A stretch of DNA of 64,000 nucleotides, taken from contig CM022299.1 in assembly GCA_011799875.1 (NCBI GenBank), forward strand, positions 340,657,307 through 340,721,306, in the 5' to 3' direction. How positions within the stretch are numbered: the first letter of the stretch is position 1; each line of letters opens with the position of its first letter. Below, in pieces: positions 43,873-54,888 of this stretch. The stretch is from Thinopyrum elongatum (taxonomy: Eukaryota > Streptophyta > Magnoliopsida > Poales > Poaceae). The notes beneath the pieces are model-generated. The model was given only the letters and a program-made list of their open reading frames with translations, did no database searches and was not told the origin of the DNA. The position numbers and the translations under genes are program-made.

Positions 43873-46060
43873 CTAGCGAGACGCGATGCCGTCGGTGTCG
43901 CTGTCATCATCATCATCATCAGCTTCGTCCTCTTCGGCTGCGAGTGCGGCCACATCGTCGGCAAGGGAAAATTATGCGATCAGGTCGTCCACGTGGTCGT
44001 CAACCCAGCTCGCCAGGTTGCCTTGAATTGCTCCGGGCACGGGGGCTATCGCGGCACTGAAGTCGAAGTCGGGGTCGAGGCTAAGAAGGGTGTTGAAGAT
44101 GCGTGAGAACGCGAGCACGAGAAGGTCGCGGCTCTTCTCTTCAACAAGCTGGTGCGCCTTCGCGGCCCCATCTTCGAGGCAGACCACGACCTGGGTGAAG
44201 AAGCGGAGGTAGCCAGCATCATCAGCCTCGTATGGATGGGAGATGCTCTCATCGCAGATAGTGCTCAGGGCCCGGTTGGCCCTGACCCTGAGGTCCTCGA
44301 ACATCAAGGAGCGCTTGCGCTGCAGCGTTCGGCGATGGCCAGCCTCGTCTGAGGCCTTCTCCACGAGGGACATAACACCATCGACCTAATGAAGAAGGGA
44401 GGACAGCTCGGCCTCAGCGGTGGCCCGGGCCGCCTCTGCGGCTTTCTCACGCCGCTCGGCCGCGGCCAGCTTCGCTTTGAGGGCGTCGACTTCGCCCTGC
44501 AGTTCAGCGTGCCATCGCTGGAAGCGAGCCTCCTGGAGCCCTAGCTTCTAGCGATATTCCTCGACAAGGGTCGCACGAATCTCTGCCGCCTTCTGCTCGA
44601 CCTTCCGTGGGATGCTCGCCTCCCGAGAGTCAAGGGCCTCCTCAGCCGTGATCACCTGGCACTCCATTACCTCCAGCCGCTCGCGTTCCAGGCTCAGCTC
44701 CACCGCCTCCAGCGTCAGCAAGTCGTCGGGCGCGCAGGGCTTCGCCACGCTCGCGGACGGCCCGGTTGTCAGGGTAGCAAGCGCCGCCATGCGCGCACGG
44801 ACTCATTGCTCGAGTAGGGTGTTCGAGGCTTGAAGCCCCCTCTCGCGCTCCTGAGCCGCCTCACGACGGTGATCCGTGGTCCAGGCCTCCTCCAGGGCGC
44901 GAGCGCAAGCCTCCTGAGAAACTGCAAGGGACTCCTCCGCCTCCGCACGGGCACGCTCGTGCTGCGAGCGCCCAAGGTTGATGGCAACCTTCAGTTGGTG
45001 CCATTCATGTGCCAGGCGGAGGCCTTCCGCCTCAAGGCACGCATCGACATCGGCAAGCTCTGCCCCGATACGGCCTAGCGCGCCCGTCGCCTCCAGGAAA
45101 AGGTCGTGACAGACGATGCCGCACTCGCGCGCGAGCTCCAGCGCTCGGCCGGGCCCATCCACCGCGCCCCGGTCTACCGGAGGGGCGCGGGACGACTCAC
45201 CCATCTCCGGTAGGGGACCGGAGGCCGCAGCTCCTCCGGCCGCTCCCTGGGCCATGGACGCGGCGCAGCGCGGTCCAGACGCGCCGCTTGAAGACGGAGC
45301 CATCGCGCGGATCGCCCAACCACTAGCAAGAACTAGCGGAGGAGCCCTCGGCACGGCCTCCGTGCGCCATGAGTTGCTCCAGAAGAAGGACGCCGAGAGT
45401 GTGGGCCTGCGGCCCTCCAGCAGTGGCCTCGGCTCATGAGCCGGCACCACCTCATGCGCGGCCGCCCGGCTCGGGAGGGCCGGCGTCGCTGCCAAACCAG
45501 GGGCCTCCTGAGGTTGCGCATCGGGCGGGCTCACCACCTCGGCGGAAGGGATCCTAAGGGGCAAAAGTCAGAGGAGGACACGGTATGCGAAAATCTAGAA
45601 GGGCAAGGTACTTACTCTTCCACGGCTATCCATTTCCTCTTTTTTAGGGCCCGTGAGGTGTCACCGCGATGGCTCCCGAGCCCTTTCCTCTTGCGGGGTA
45701 CCCCGAGGTCTGGTAGGGGTGCGCCACAGGCCGGTGAGGAGCCCTTCACGGTGGGGGCGGCGGATGCGTCCGTAGGCGGGGCTCCCGCGTCGCCTGCAGA
45801 GGAGTAGGCCGCCACCTCAGGAGCGCTCGGTGATGCTTGCTCCCCCGCGGCCTCGGCGGGAGCGCGCGTCGCAGGGCCGGTGAGCACAGGAGCCACCAAG
45901 ATGGGGTTCTCGCGAGGTCCTTCGTGGCCCTCGGGGAGCAGCCCCCACTCGTCAAAGTGCGACATCTTCTCGACAAAGGCCCTCCAGTTCGAGCAGTTGT
46001 ACAGAGGGCACCCCTCGGTAGGGAGCACAGCAGGAGCGGGGTCACCCGTCAGGAGCTGGA
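43873..46060 (-). pseudogene. Antisense gene of D1, 3' part
   Basis: Continues from 59080 after the E insertion; the joined frame stays open through the target site. Exon 1 goes on to 45616 (LPTEGCPLYNCSNWRAFVEK, FDEWGLLPEGHEGPRENPIL, basic RKRKGL), then a 62-bp intron (45554-45615), then exon 2 with a Pro/Ala-rich part, a coiled coil (about 45130-44400: ELADVDACLEAEGLRLAHEW, RARAEAEESLAVSQEACARA), a helical C-terminal domain (FFTQVVVCLEDGAAKAHQLV) and an acidic Asp-rich tail to the TAG at 43873. Four in-frame stops are visible in exon 2. The intron sits at the same codon and phase as in D2. Likely role unknown. Confidence 0.75.
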
Positions 46061-49000
46061 TGTGACGCCCCCGGCTCAATCGTGCACTAATCATACACGC
46101 AAATGCACACGATCAAGCCTAAGGACTCACGGGAAGATATCACAACACAACTCTAAAACATAAATAAAGTCATACAAGCTTTATATTACAAGCCAGGGGC
46201 CTCGAGGGCTCGAATACATAAGCTTGCGTACAAGCGTCAGCGGAAGCATCAGATATCTGAGTACAGATATGAAACAGAAACAGATCAGCCCTTAGAAAGG
46301 CGGGGCAAAATAAAACACTACGATCGAAAGGCGCAGGCCTCCTGCCTAGGACCCTCCGAACCTACTCCTGGTCGTCGGCCAACTCGTAGCAGTATCCACC
46401 CTCGGGGTAGTAGTAGCGATCATCGGCGAGGGCAGCTGTATCCGGGGCTCCGTCATCTGGTTGCATCAAAAGGATAAGGGGGAAAAAGAAAGCAAAGCAA
46501 CCGTGAGTACTCATCCGAAGTACTCAGCAAGCAAGGATCTACACTACATATGTAGCCTCGGCCAAACAACACACCGCAACCCTACCTAGAGCTCAGCAGA
46601 GAGGTCCCCACCGGTCTACATCCTAACCGCTCGGGGGTCTTGGACCATCGCCCCTCGCCCTCCGGGTCATTGCGCACATGGCTCAGATCCAAGCACCACC
46701 TCTGTCATGAATGGCGCCAATCACTCCATGCCGCACTGCTGAACTGGACGTCTGACAGAGCTTTCGGCTGATGCTACGATGCAGAGTGCCCAAAACTGAT
46801 CCCACGTGATGGTTAGTGCTATCGGACCAGAGGCCCACTCAGATCAAATATCCAAATCGAAGTGTGTTGGTAGTGCGGTAACGAGCAGAGACTCACGATC
46901 GATGTGACCCCGTCGCCCCATCTCGAGGACTTGCGGCAAGGGCTAGGAATGCCCGGCCACGCCTCGTATTCTCACTCGGGCACCATCCAGGTCAACCCGT
47001 CTTCACCTCACACGCGGGTACCCCTCAGGGTCGACCCGCCTTCCAAGTAACACTAGTACAGTCCAAGTATCTATGTGTCCATAACATCAGGGGAATCCGA
47101 GGTATCACCCTCGTTGGATTCCTACTCGATGTATCCGTCAAGGTGAACTCGGAGGAATCACCCTCGCTGGGTTCACACTTGAGGTGTTGTACGACGGCGT
47201 CGTTATCGGAAGTGGTGAAGGAGGAATCACCCTCGATGACCACGACCGAATAGCTACTCTACAGAGTTAACATCAGAAGTGCTACACGAGGTATCACCCT
47301 CGGCACTCGATAGTAACGCTGCAGTGTCGTTACAACTAAGGGGGTGATGTGCGGTGCCGGGGCCTGGTCTTCGATCCTGTTGATCGGGTCTTCTGATAAT
47401 CCAGTGGGGCAATCGGGACAAGTGGGGTCACTGATAGGTCTCTACCCAGCCTATACTAAGCAGTTTAGGATAAGCAGGTAAGGTATCAACAGTAGGTTAC
47501 AATAAATAGGCTATGCATCAGAATAGGTAAAGAAGTAGCAGCAGCATTTCTAATGCAAGCATGAGAGAGAAAGACTAGGCGATATCGGTATGCTCAAGGG
47601 GGGGGGGGGTGCTTGCCTGGTTGCTCGGCGACAAGGGCAAGGTCGTCAATGGTGTCGTCGGTCTCCGGAGCTGCGTCGGTCTCGGGGACGACGTCGGGGT
47701 CTAACGAGAGAGAAGAGGGGGAGGAAACAGTATAAATACACAACAAACATGAGCAACACAATGTACGACATGACAATATGCAGTGCCACGTATGTCCTAA
47801 CATATGGTTGCACGTCACCGAGGAAGGGGGAATCCATCCGGGAATGTTTTCCCGGTTCCGGACATTTGTCAGACGGATGACCGGAGGGGAACGGTTCCAT
47901 GTTTGGATAGTTAGGGACATGTGGCGGACGAACAGACCGCGTATTCGGATTCATCTCGTTATTCTGATCAATTTTCATGTACAAAATTTTTTGATCCGAG
48001 CTACAGATTATTTTATATGATTTTCTAAAGTTTTAAACATTTTCTAAATTTAATTATTTTTTTAAATTTGAATTATCTAGAATAGTAGCAGCTGACATCA
48101 GCATGACGCTAGCATGAGATCAGCAGGTCAAACCTAGCTGACCAGAGTCAAATAAGACAGCTGGGGCCCACATGTCATTCACAGTAATACTTATCAGAGG
48201 TTTAAATTTAACTAATTAACCTAATTAGCTTGTGGGACCCACTGTCAGTGTCTGTTTTAGTTAACTAATTAACTAATAGATTAATTAACATTTCCATTTA
48301 TTTTTAAAACATTTTAGCGGTGGGGCCCGCGTGTCAGCGGGCCACGGTGCCACGTCGGCAATTGACCCGGTCAGCGGGGTCAACTGGGGCCCGTGGGGCC
48401 CGCAGTCAGTGGCACAGGGGTGTGGCCCACCGGGGCCAGGTCAGCGCCGGCCGCCGGAGCTCTCCGGCGAGCCCCGAGCGGTGGTGGAACTCCAGCGAGC
48501 TCGGGTTTCGCGTACGGTGGCTCATTTGCGACGCGGTTTGTTGCAATAGAACGGCCAGTGCGGCGCGCGTTGAGTGGTGCGATCGGTTGGACTCGGGGGT
48601 GGCCGGAACTTCGCCGGCGACGAGTGGAGGCGGCGGTGGTTTTCGGGTGCGAACGGGAACGCGGCTCCTGGGGGTTTTCGAGCGAGCTAAGTGGCTGGGC
48701 GGCCTTCTGGGCGCGCCGGGGGCACGACAGACATCGTGTGGCGGCTCGGACGGCTGTGCTTCGAGCCACACGCCGGCAATGGCGCCGCCGAGCTCGGACA
48801 AATGAGGAGTGGCTAAAAGGGCGGTAGGCAGAGCAAGAAAAGAGGTGAAGGACAACGCGGATGCTCACCGTGTGGCTCACGAGGACCCGTGGGAGCTTAG
48901 TAGCGCAGAGGAGGCACCAGAGGCAACGGAGCGCTCGTGGTGATCTCGTCGGCCCGAGGTAGAAGAAGAAGACGTAGGCGAGGGTGGAGCGGCTCCCAGC

Positions 49001-49810
49001 TCCGATTCGAAGACACCGACGACATGGCGGAGCTCGGCGAATCTCCTGGACACGGTAGCGGCGTTCGGGTCCGCTGGTGGCCGCGGTGGTGACGACGGCG
49101 CATCGGCGATGGCGCTCGGGAGAGGAAGAAGTGGGGAGAGCGAGCGACGATGGAGAGGCCAGAGAGGTCAGGGGGTGTGGGGTGTGGCCCTTAACCATGG
49201 CGCGGGCGCAGCAACGCTGTCGAGCATCGAGCAGGGGGGGCCGGGGGAGCGTGCGCGCTCTGCGTGTTCGACAGCGGTCAAGAGTGAGCAGTGGGGGTAG
49301 GGAACGACTCCAGGCGGGCTGGGCCTCCCTGTGCACTCAAGGCCCAGGCACCGTGGACTTTTTCTTTTTCTTAATTTTCTTTTTCTGTTTTCTGTTTTCT
49401 TTTCTGTTTTGTATTTTCTTTTTAAACCAAATGACTTTTGCAAAATATGAGACTTGCCAAAACAAATGCTATGCAATATTTACCACTGTTAGAAAATGGT
49501 TTGGAGCATAAATGATTTTATTTAATTGCAAAAAGGATTAAATACTGCTGTTTTGTTGCTGTTAGAGTCACTTAACTAATTTAGTGAATGTTGGTTATAA
49601 TTTTAGAATTGTCTCTGGAATATTTACAATATTATGAACATTTTAGTTTCTGGATTTGAACAACTTTTATTTGCACTTTCAGTTTGAGTTTCCATTTGGA
49701 TTTGAATTTTGAAATGAGATATGTTACTAATGATGATTAAGCACTATTGATCATGATGACATGGCATAATCAAAAGGGGATTACTGTGGCTAACCACTGG
49801 GGGTGTTACA
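46061..49810 (-). repeat. 3' LTR of E
   Basis: 3750 bp, TGTGACGCCCCCGGCTCAAT to GGGTGTTACA. Compared with the 5' LTR it lacks about 440 bp at about 46552, corresponding to 55385-55797. Otherwise the two LTRs look nearly identical by eye over long stretches. The GC-rich part at 48300-49340 has long frames on both strands that I do not regard as genes. Confidence 0.9.
47098..47302. repeat. Four spaced CGAGG...CCTCG motifs in the 3' LTR of E
   Basis: CGAGGTATCACCCTCG at 47098-47113 and 47287-47302, and GGAGGAATCACCCTCG-type copies at about 47151-47166 and 47220-47235. Start-to-start distances are about 52, 69 and 68 bp. The first and fourth are short inverted repeats with a 6-base centre. Confidence 0.75.
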
Positions 49811-49823
49811 AATCTCCTCCACT
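49811..49823 (-). promoter_or_regulatory. Polypurine tract of E
   Basis: AGTGGAGGAGATT on the minus strand, directly before the 3' LTR. Expected primer for plus-strand DNA. Confidence 0.8.
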
Positions 49824-49846
49824 AATAAGAATTCTCGTCCCGAGAA

Positions 49847-51952
49847 TTAAGAGGTGGAAGGGAAAAGATTGGGGTATTCCGCTCGAAGTTTATCCTCGCG
49901 TTCCCAAGTGGCTTCATCTTCAGTATGATTTGACCACTGCACTTTGAGGAACTTGGTCGTCTTCTGACGGGTCCAACGTTCAGCTTCATCGAGAATGCGG
50001 ATCGGATGCTCCCTATAAGAAAGATCATCTTGCAATTCGAGCATTTCGTGATCCACTGCTCTGTGCGAAGACTCCTTGAAGCATTTACGAAGTTGTGACA
50101 CATGGAAGACGTCGTGGATATGGGAGAATTGCGGTGGCAACTCCAATTTGTACGCCACCTGACAACGTCTTGCAACAATGCGGAAAGGACCAATGTAGCG
50201 TGGAGCTAACTTGCCCTTGATTCCGAAATGGTGAGTGCCCTTCATAGGGGTGACACGTAGATAAGCTTGATCACCAGGTTGATAAGTCAAACCCCATCGT
50301 TTGCGATCATAGTTGCTCTTCTGGCGGTCCTGAGCCGCCTTGAGATTTTCCCGAACAATTTGGACTTGTTCTTCGGCGTGTTGGATAATATCCGGACCCA
50401 CGAGCGGTCGTTCCCCAGTTTCTGACCAATTCAGAGGGGTTTGACACTTACGTCCATAAAGTACTTCGAAGGGGGCCATTTTCAAGCTGGCTTGATAGCT
50501 GTTGTTATAAGAGAACTCGGCATACGGGCGAGATTCTTCCCACTTCTTACCGAACGATATAACACAAGCTCGAAGCATGTCTTCAAGCACTTGATTTACT
50601 CGTTCGACTTGGCCTTGGGACTGGGGGTGATAAGCTGAACTCCAGGTAATATGAGTTCCCATAGCTTCTTGGAAACTTTCCCAGAACTTGGAGGTGAAAA
50701 GACCACCACGGTCCGAACTAATCTCCTTCGGAATACCGTGGAGTGAAACAATTCTGGAGATATACAACTCTGCTAATTGTCTAGCAGTGATAGTTTCCTT
50801 GACAGGCAGAAAGTGTGCGGCTTTGGAGAGTTTGTTGACGACGACAAGAATAGCATCGTGACCCTTCTGTGACTTGGGAAGTCCTGTAATGAAATCCATC
50901 TGAACCTTATCCCATTTCCACAACGGAATAGGAAGTGGTTGCAGAATTTCGGCAGGCTTCTGATGTTCTGCCTTAACGCGATGACACACATCACATTCAG
51001 CAACATATCGAGCAATATCCTGCTTCATTTTGGACCACCAGTACCTTTGACGGAGATCACGATACATCTTGGTGCTACCCAGATGAATAGACATCGGTGT
51101 ATCATGTGCCTCCTTCATAACCTTTTCAGTCATGAGTTCAAAGCGAGGTACAACAATGCGGTCTCTGAAATACAAGGTTCCATCTTCAGACAGCGAGAAA
51201 TCCCTGTACTTTTCAAGGTGAAGATTTTTTTTCATCAGATCAACTTCAGTATCTTTAGCTTGCGCATTCTTAACAGCTTTCTCAAGATCTGGTTGTATCA
51301 CCAGGTTATTAAGAGAACCCTGTGGAACAATACGCAGATTCAGCTTGCACAGTTCTTCAAAAAGACGAGGTTGAGCTCGCCTAACCATGAGGTTGTCGCA
51401 ATAGGACTTGCAGCTTAAGGCATTAGCCATCACGTTAACCTTGCTAGGGGTATAGGAAATACCCAAATCATAGTCTGCAATGGCCTCCATCCATCTTTGT
51501 TGATGGAGGTTTAGAGACGGTTGAGTGAACAAGTACTTCAGACTTTTATGATCTGTGTATATCTCGCAACGATTACCGAGAAGGTAATGTCGCCACAACT
51601 GCAATGCATAGATGATAGCAGCTAGTTCTAGATCATGTACCGGATAGTTCTCTTCATGCGGGCGCAACTGATGAGAGCCATAGGCAATCACTTTACGCTC
51701 TTGCATTAGGACACAGCCTAATCCTTCACGGGATGCGTCACAATAAATCACAAAGTCTTTGCAAGAATCTGGAGGAGCAAGCACTGGAGCAGAAGTTAGC
51801 TTGTCTTTGAGTGTTTGAAAACTTTCCTGGCATTTTTCTGTCCATTCAAACTTAACGCCCTTGTGAAGCAGATCAGTCAAAGGCTTAGCAATCTTGGAAA
51901 AGTTCTCGACAAATCGACGGCAATAGCTTGCAAGGCTGACAAAACTTCTCAC
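49847..51952 (-). CDS. RNase H, integrase and chromodomain part of E's polyprotein
   Basis: A 701-residue open frame. It starts in the RT thumb (SFVSLASYCRRFVENFSK), then RNase H (FVIYCDASREGLGCVL near residue 70, HDLELAAIIYALQLWRHYL, YTDHKSLKYLF). The integrase zinc finger follows (H...HLGSTKMYRDL and CDVCH near 290-325), then the core with D in QMDFITGLPKSQ, D in ISSDRGGLFTSKF and E in QGQVERVNQVLED, and a GPF-type segment (RYIGPFRIVARR). The C-terminal chromodomain (HPIRILDEAERWTRQKTTKF, WSNHTEDEATWEREDKLR) marks a chromovirus and can steer integration to marked chromatin. All catalytic residues seen are intact. This is the best-preserved coding block in the window. Confidence 0.95.
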   Translation of the reverse strand: MRSFVSLASYCRRFVENFSKIAKPLTDLLHKGVKFEWTEKCQESFQTLKDKLTSAPVLAPPDSCKDFVIYCDASREGLGCVLMQERKVIAYGSHQLRPHEENYPVHDLELAAIIYALQLWRHYLLGNRCEIYTDHKSLKYLFTQPSLNLHQQRWMEAIADYDLGISYTPSKVNVMANALSCKSYCDNLMVRRAQPRLFEELCKLNLRIVPQGSLNNLVIQPDLEKAVKNAQAKDTEVDLMKKNLHLEKYRDFSLSEDGTLYFRDRIVVPRFELMTEKVMKEAHDTPMSIHLGSTKMYRDLRQRYWWSKMKQDIARYVAECDVCHRVKAEHQKPAEILQPLPIPLWKWDKVQMDFITGLPKSQKGHDAILVVVNKLSKAAHFLPVKETITARQLAELYISRIVSLHGIPKEISSDRGGLFTSKFWESFQEAMGTHITWSSAYHPQSQGQVERVNQVLEDMLRACVISFGKKWEESRPYAEFSYNNSYQASLKMAPFEVLYGRKCQTPLNWSETGERPLVGPDIIQHAEEQVQIVRENLKAAQDRQKSNYDRKRWGLTYQPGDQAYLRVTPMKGTHHFGIKGKLAPRYIGPFRIVARRCQVAYKLELPPQFSHIHDVFHVSQLRKCFKESSHRAVDHEMLELQDDLSYREHPIRILDEAERWTRQKTTKFLKVQWSNHTEDEATWEREDKLRAEYPNLFPSTS

Positions 51953-53287
51953 TTGCTTGACGTTCTTCGGAGGAGTCTAGTCAAGAATAGCCTGAACTCA
52001 TTCTGGGTTAACAGCAATTCCATCCTTGGAAATCACATGACCAAGGTAGGTTACTTCAGAAAGCCAGAACTCACATTTGGAGTATTTGGCATACAACTGG
52101 TGTTCTCGGAGCCTTTCCAGTACAAGCCGAAGATGTTCAGCATGTTCTTCCTTATTCTTTGAATGAACCAGAATATCATCCAAGTAAACCACAACGAATT
52201 TGTCGAGATAATCCATGAAGATGTAATTCATCAGACGGGAAAACATAGCTTGAGCATTTGTTAAGCCAAATGACATGACAGTGTACTCATAAGAGCCATA
52301 GCGAGTAACAAATGCAGTCTTCGAAATATCCTCTTCACGAACACGGATCTGATGATAACCCAACCTCAAGTCGAGTTTAGAAAACACCGATGACCCAGCA
52401 AGTTGATCATACAAATCATTGATCCGAGGAAGCGGATATTTGTTCTGGATTGTAGCTTGGTTAATGGGCCGATAATCCTGAACCAATCGGTTAGTTCCAT
52501 CCTTCTTCTTAACGAAGAGTGAAGGTGCTCCCCAAGCAGAGGAACTAGGGCGGATGAAACCCTTCTTAAGTGACTTGTCGATTTCTTCCTTAAGCTCGAG
52601 AAGATGGTGCGGAGGCATCTTATAAGGACGCTTCGCAATAGGAGTTGTGCCTGGTTTCAAGTCGATGACAAACTCGACAGCTCTAGCAGGGGGTATTCCT
52701 AGAAGTTCTTCTGGAAAGACATCTTGAAAATCATGAACAACTGGAACATTCTCGATGCCTTCAAGAGGTGAAGCATTCAATGCATTCAGAGCATATATCT
52801 GGCTCTCAGCATCCTGAGCTATTCGGGCTGAGTATCTGACTGTCTGGCCAGAAGAGTGGGTGAGCTGGACTGTTTCAGTGGCACAGTCAATCAAAGCTTT
52901 ATTGGGCATCAACCAGTCCATACCCAGTATAATGTCTATGTTGGAGGTCTTGAGAGCAATGAGTGAAACGGGGAACACCAATTCTCCAATCACAATGTGG
53001 TTACCGTGGCTTACCATGGTAGTTTGCCAATTAGCCCCGGGTGACTGGATTACTAATGGGGTGCACATCTCCTCGAAAGGTATATCATGGCTTTGCGTAA
53101 AACTTTCGGACATGAAGGAGTGTGATGCTCCAGAATCAAAGAGTACAGAAGCTGGGGTTGAATTCACTAGTAGGGTACCCATCAAAATTTTGGTGTCCTG
53201 TCGAGCTTCTTCAATTTTGACATGGTTGACATGGACATGTTGACTAGCAGGTAGTCTGGCATTATGATTCCTGGATGATGGGTCCAA
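51953..53287 (-). CDS. Protease and reverse transcriptase part of E's polyprotein
   Basis: The 429-residue frame from 53287 holds a protease ([17 protein letters not shown] with the catalytic [15 protein letters not shown] [11 protein letters not shown]) and RT ([20 protein letters not shown], first catalytic D in [31 protein letters not shown], and YLDDILVHS). It ends at a TGA at about 52003; a TAG follows 8 codons later (about 51980), and the frame then continues into the 701-residue block. So only two nonsense changes, both explainable as C-to-T or G-to-A, separate the two blocks. Two unusual RT residues are visible: LRLGY where family members usually have a Ser before Gly, and NAQAMF. Confidence 0.9.
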
Positions 53288-54269
53288 TGGCCCTTCTTAC
53301 GACCAACAGGAGGACGTGATGCATTCTGAGGCTGACCCTGATGACAGTTGAAAGCACGGTGCCCTGGCTGTCCACACTTGCGGCATAAACCATCATTATG
53401 GAGAGGAGCCACAGCATTGGACTGTCCACCCTAAATCGTTAGCTATCTCAGTGGCGGAGGCAGACGAGGTGCAGCATAAGACGGCCTAGGCGTTGGAGCA
53501 GGTTGATGACGAACATTGTGTGGGACCCAGACTCGACATTTCTGAGCAGGTTGACCCGAAGACGAACCAACATCACGAGTGCGCTTGAGCGACTCCTGGT
53601 ACTTAGTCAGAGCAGTTTCAACTTGGAAAGATTTGCTAACAAGCGTTGCGAAGTCCGTGCAATCATGAACAGCAAGCGCGAGGTTTATATCAGTACGCAG
53701 TCCTTCACGGAATTTCTCCTGCTTGCGTGTGTCAGTGCAGACATCATCTTCAGCATAGCGGGACAATTCAAGAAATTTCCTCTGATATTCATCCACAGTC
53801 ATTGTGCCCTGTGTGAGTTTGCGGAACTCCTGCTCTTCTGGTCCATTAGACCTTGAGGAATGTACCGTGCATGAAAAGCTGACTGAAATTCCTGCCAAGT
53901 GGTTACCGTCTCTGCAGGCAACATACCCTTGTGGTTTTCCCACCATTGAGCAGCTGGACCCTTTAAGTGGAATGTCGCAAAGGTGACGTAACTGTCAGGG
54001 GCAACATTAGCTGACTCCATCTCAAACATGATGTCACGAAGCCAATCATCAGCATCCATAGGATTGGTGGAGTTGCAGAAAACGGATGGATTGAGGCACA
54101 CAAATTCTGGCAGAGATATTGGAGCATTCTGTTGCTGAGCATTCTGAGTTGGGAACTGAGCCAACACTCCGGTCATAAACTGATGGTTGAGCTCAAACTG
54201 CTGACGGTTGAGTTCAAACTACTGCATCATTGCGGCAATATAGGGTGGAGGTGGAGGATCGTCAGCCAT
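53182..54269 (-). pseudogene. gag of E, frameshifted
   Basis: ATG at 54269 (MADDPPPPPYIAAMMQ, then a TAG), continuing in frame from about 54176 with FVCLNPSVFCNSTNPMDADD and MEFSN-type gag sequence (WLRDIMFEMESANVAPDSYV, GPAAQWWENHKGMLP). A one-base loss near 53843 shifts the reading into 53443-53840 (FRKLTQGTMTVDEYQRKFLE, FREGLRTDINLALAVHDCTD). A third piece, 53412-53182, carries the zinc knuckle CRKCGQPGHRAFNC (C-X2-C-X4-H-X4-C). The Gag domain and knuckle would package RNA. The breaks prevent a full-length Gag. Confidence 0.85.
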
Positions 54270-54888
54270 CCTGCCAAATTAACAGGGGCAGTTTAGCAAG
54301 GAAAAACTGCATGTGTAAGAGGTCATTCATGATGTAACATGAGTGATGAACAAGAAGGCATTAGGTGCATATTAGTAGTCATTAAAGACATACAGAACGA
54401 TCCACGGAGTTGGACTCAAACGGCGGTAGGAGTTTGGAAATGCACGCGGCTAGACAAGCTAGGTGGCGCATAGGCACGCGGTGAGGATTACAACAACGTG
54501 ACATAGCAAAGGCTATGACAAGTCAGAGAAAACTGTTGGAGCGAGGTATCTGCAAGTGACAACACAGGGTGCCCTCGATAAAAGGATCCTGCAAGCAGAA
54601 CCTAGCCCACAATCTTGAAGAAAGGAGGGGTAATTGCAGAACTCCGGATGGATGTGATCATGAGAACCTAAGGTTGGAGTTAGTAAAATTATTTAACCCA
54701 AATAGAAGAGAGATCAGGGCCCCAGAGTAAATGTCGAGGAATAAAAGATCCTAATACCACCCAATTGGAGATGTGTGCCCGTAAGCCACACAACCAAGTT
54801 AGTAAATTAGTTTTAGACCACTAGACTCAACTTCGACCAAGGAGTTGGAAAGGGGGGTTCCTACAGGCAGTCGGCTCTGATACCAACT
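54270..54888 (-). promoter_or_regulatory. 5' leader and primer binding site of E
   Basis: About 0.6 kb between gag and the 5' LTR, without coding frame. TGGTATCAGAGCC on the minus strand at 54873-54885 is complementary to initiator Met tRNA and lies 3 bp from the LTR. The leader probably contains the packaging signal, which cannot be seen directly. Confidence 0.85.

Noticed and set aside
48380..49336. 318-residue minus-strand frame, and its counterparts at 57651-58541 and 57849-58703
   Set aside because: Lies in the GC-rich part of the two LTRs of E, open on both strands, no domain; conservation between the LTRs is explained by LTR duplication.
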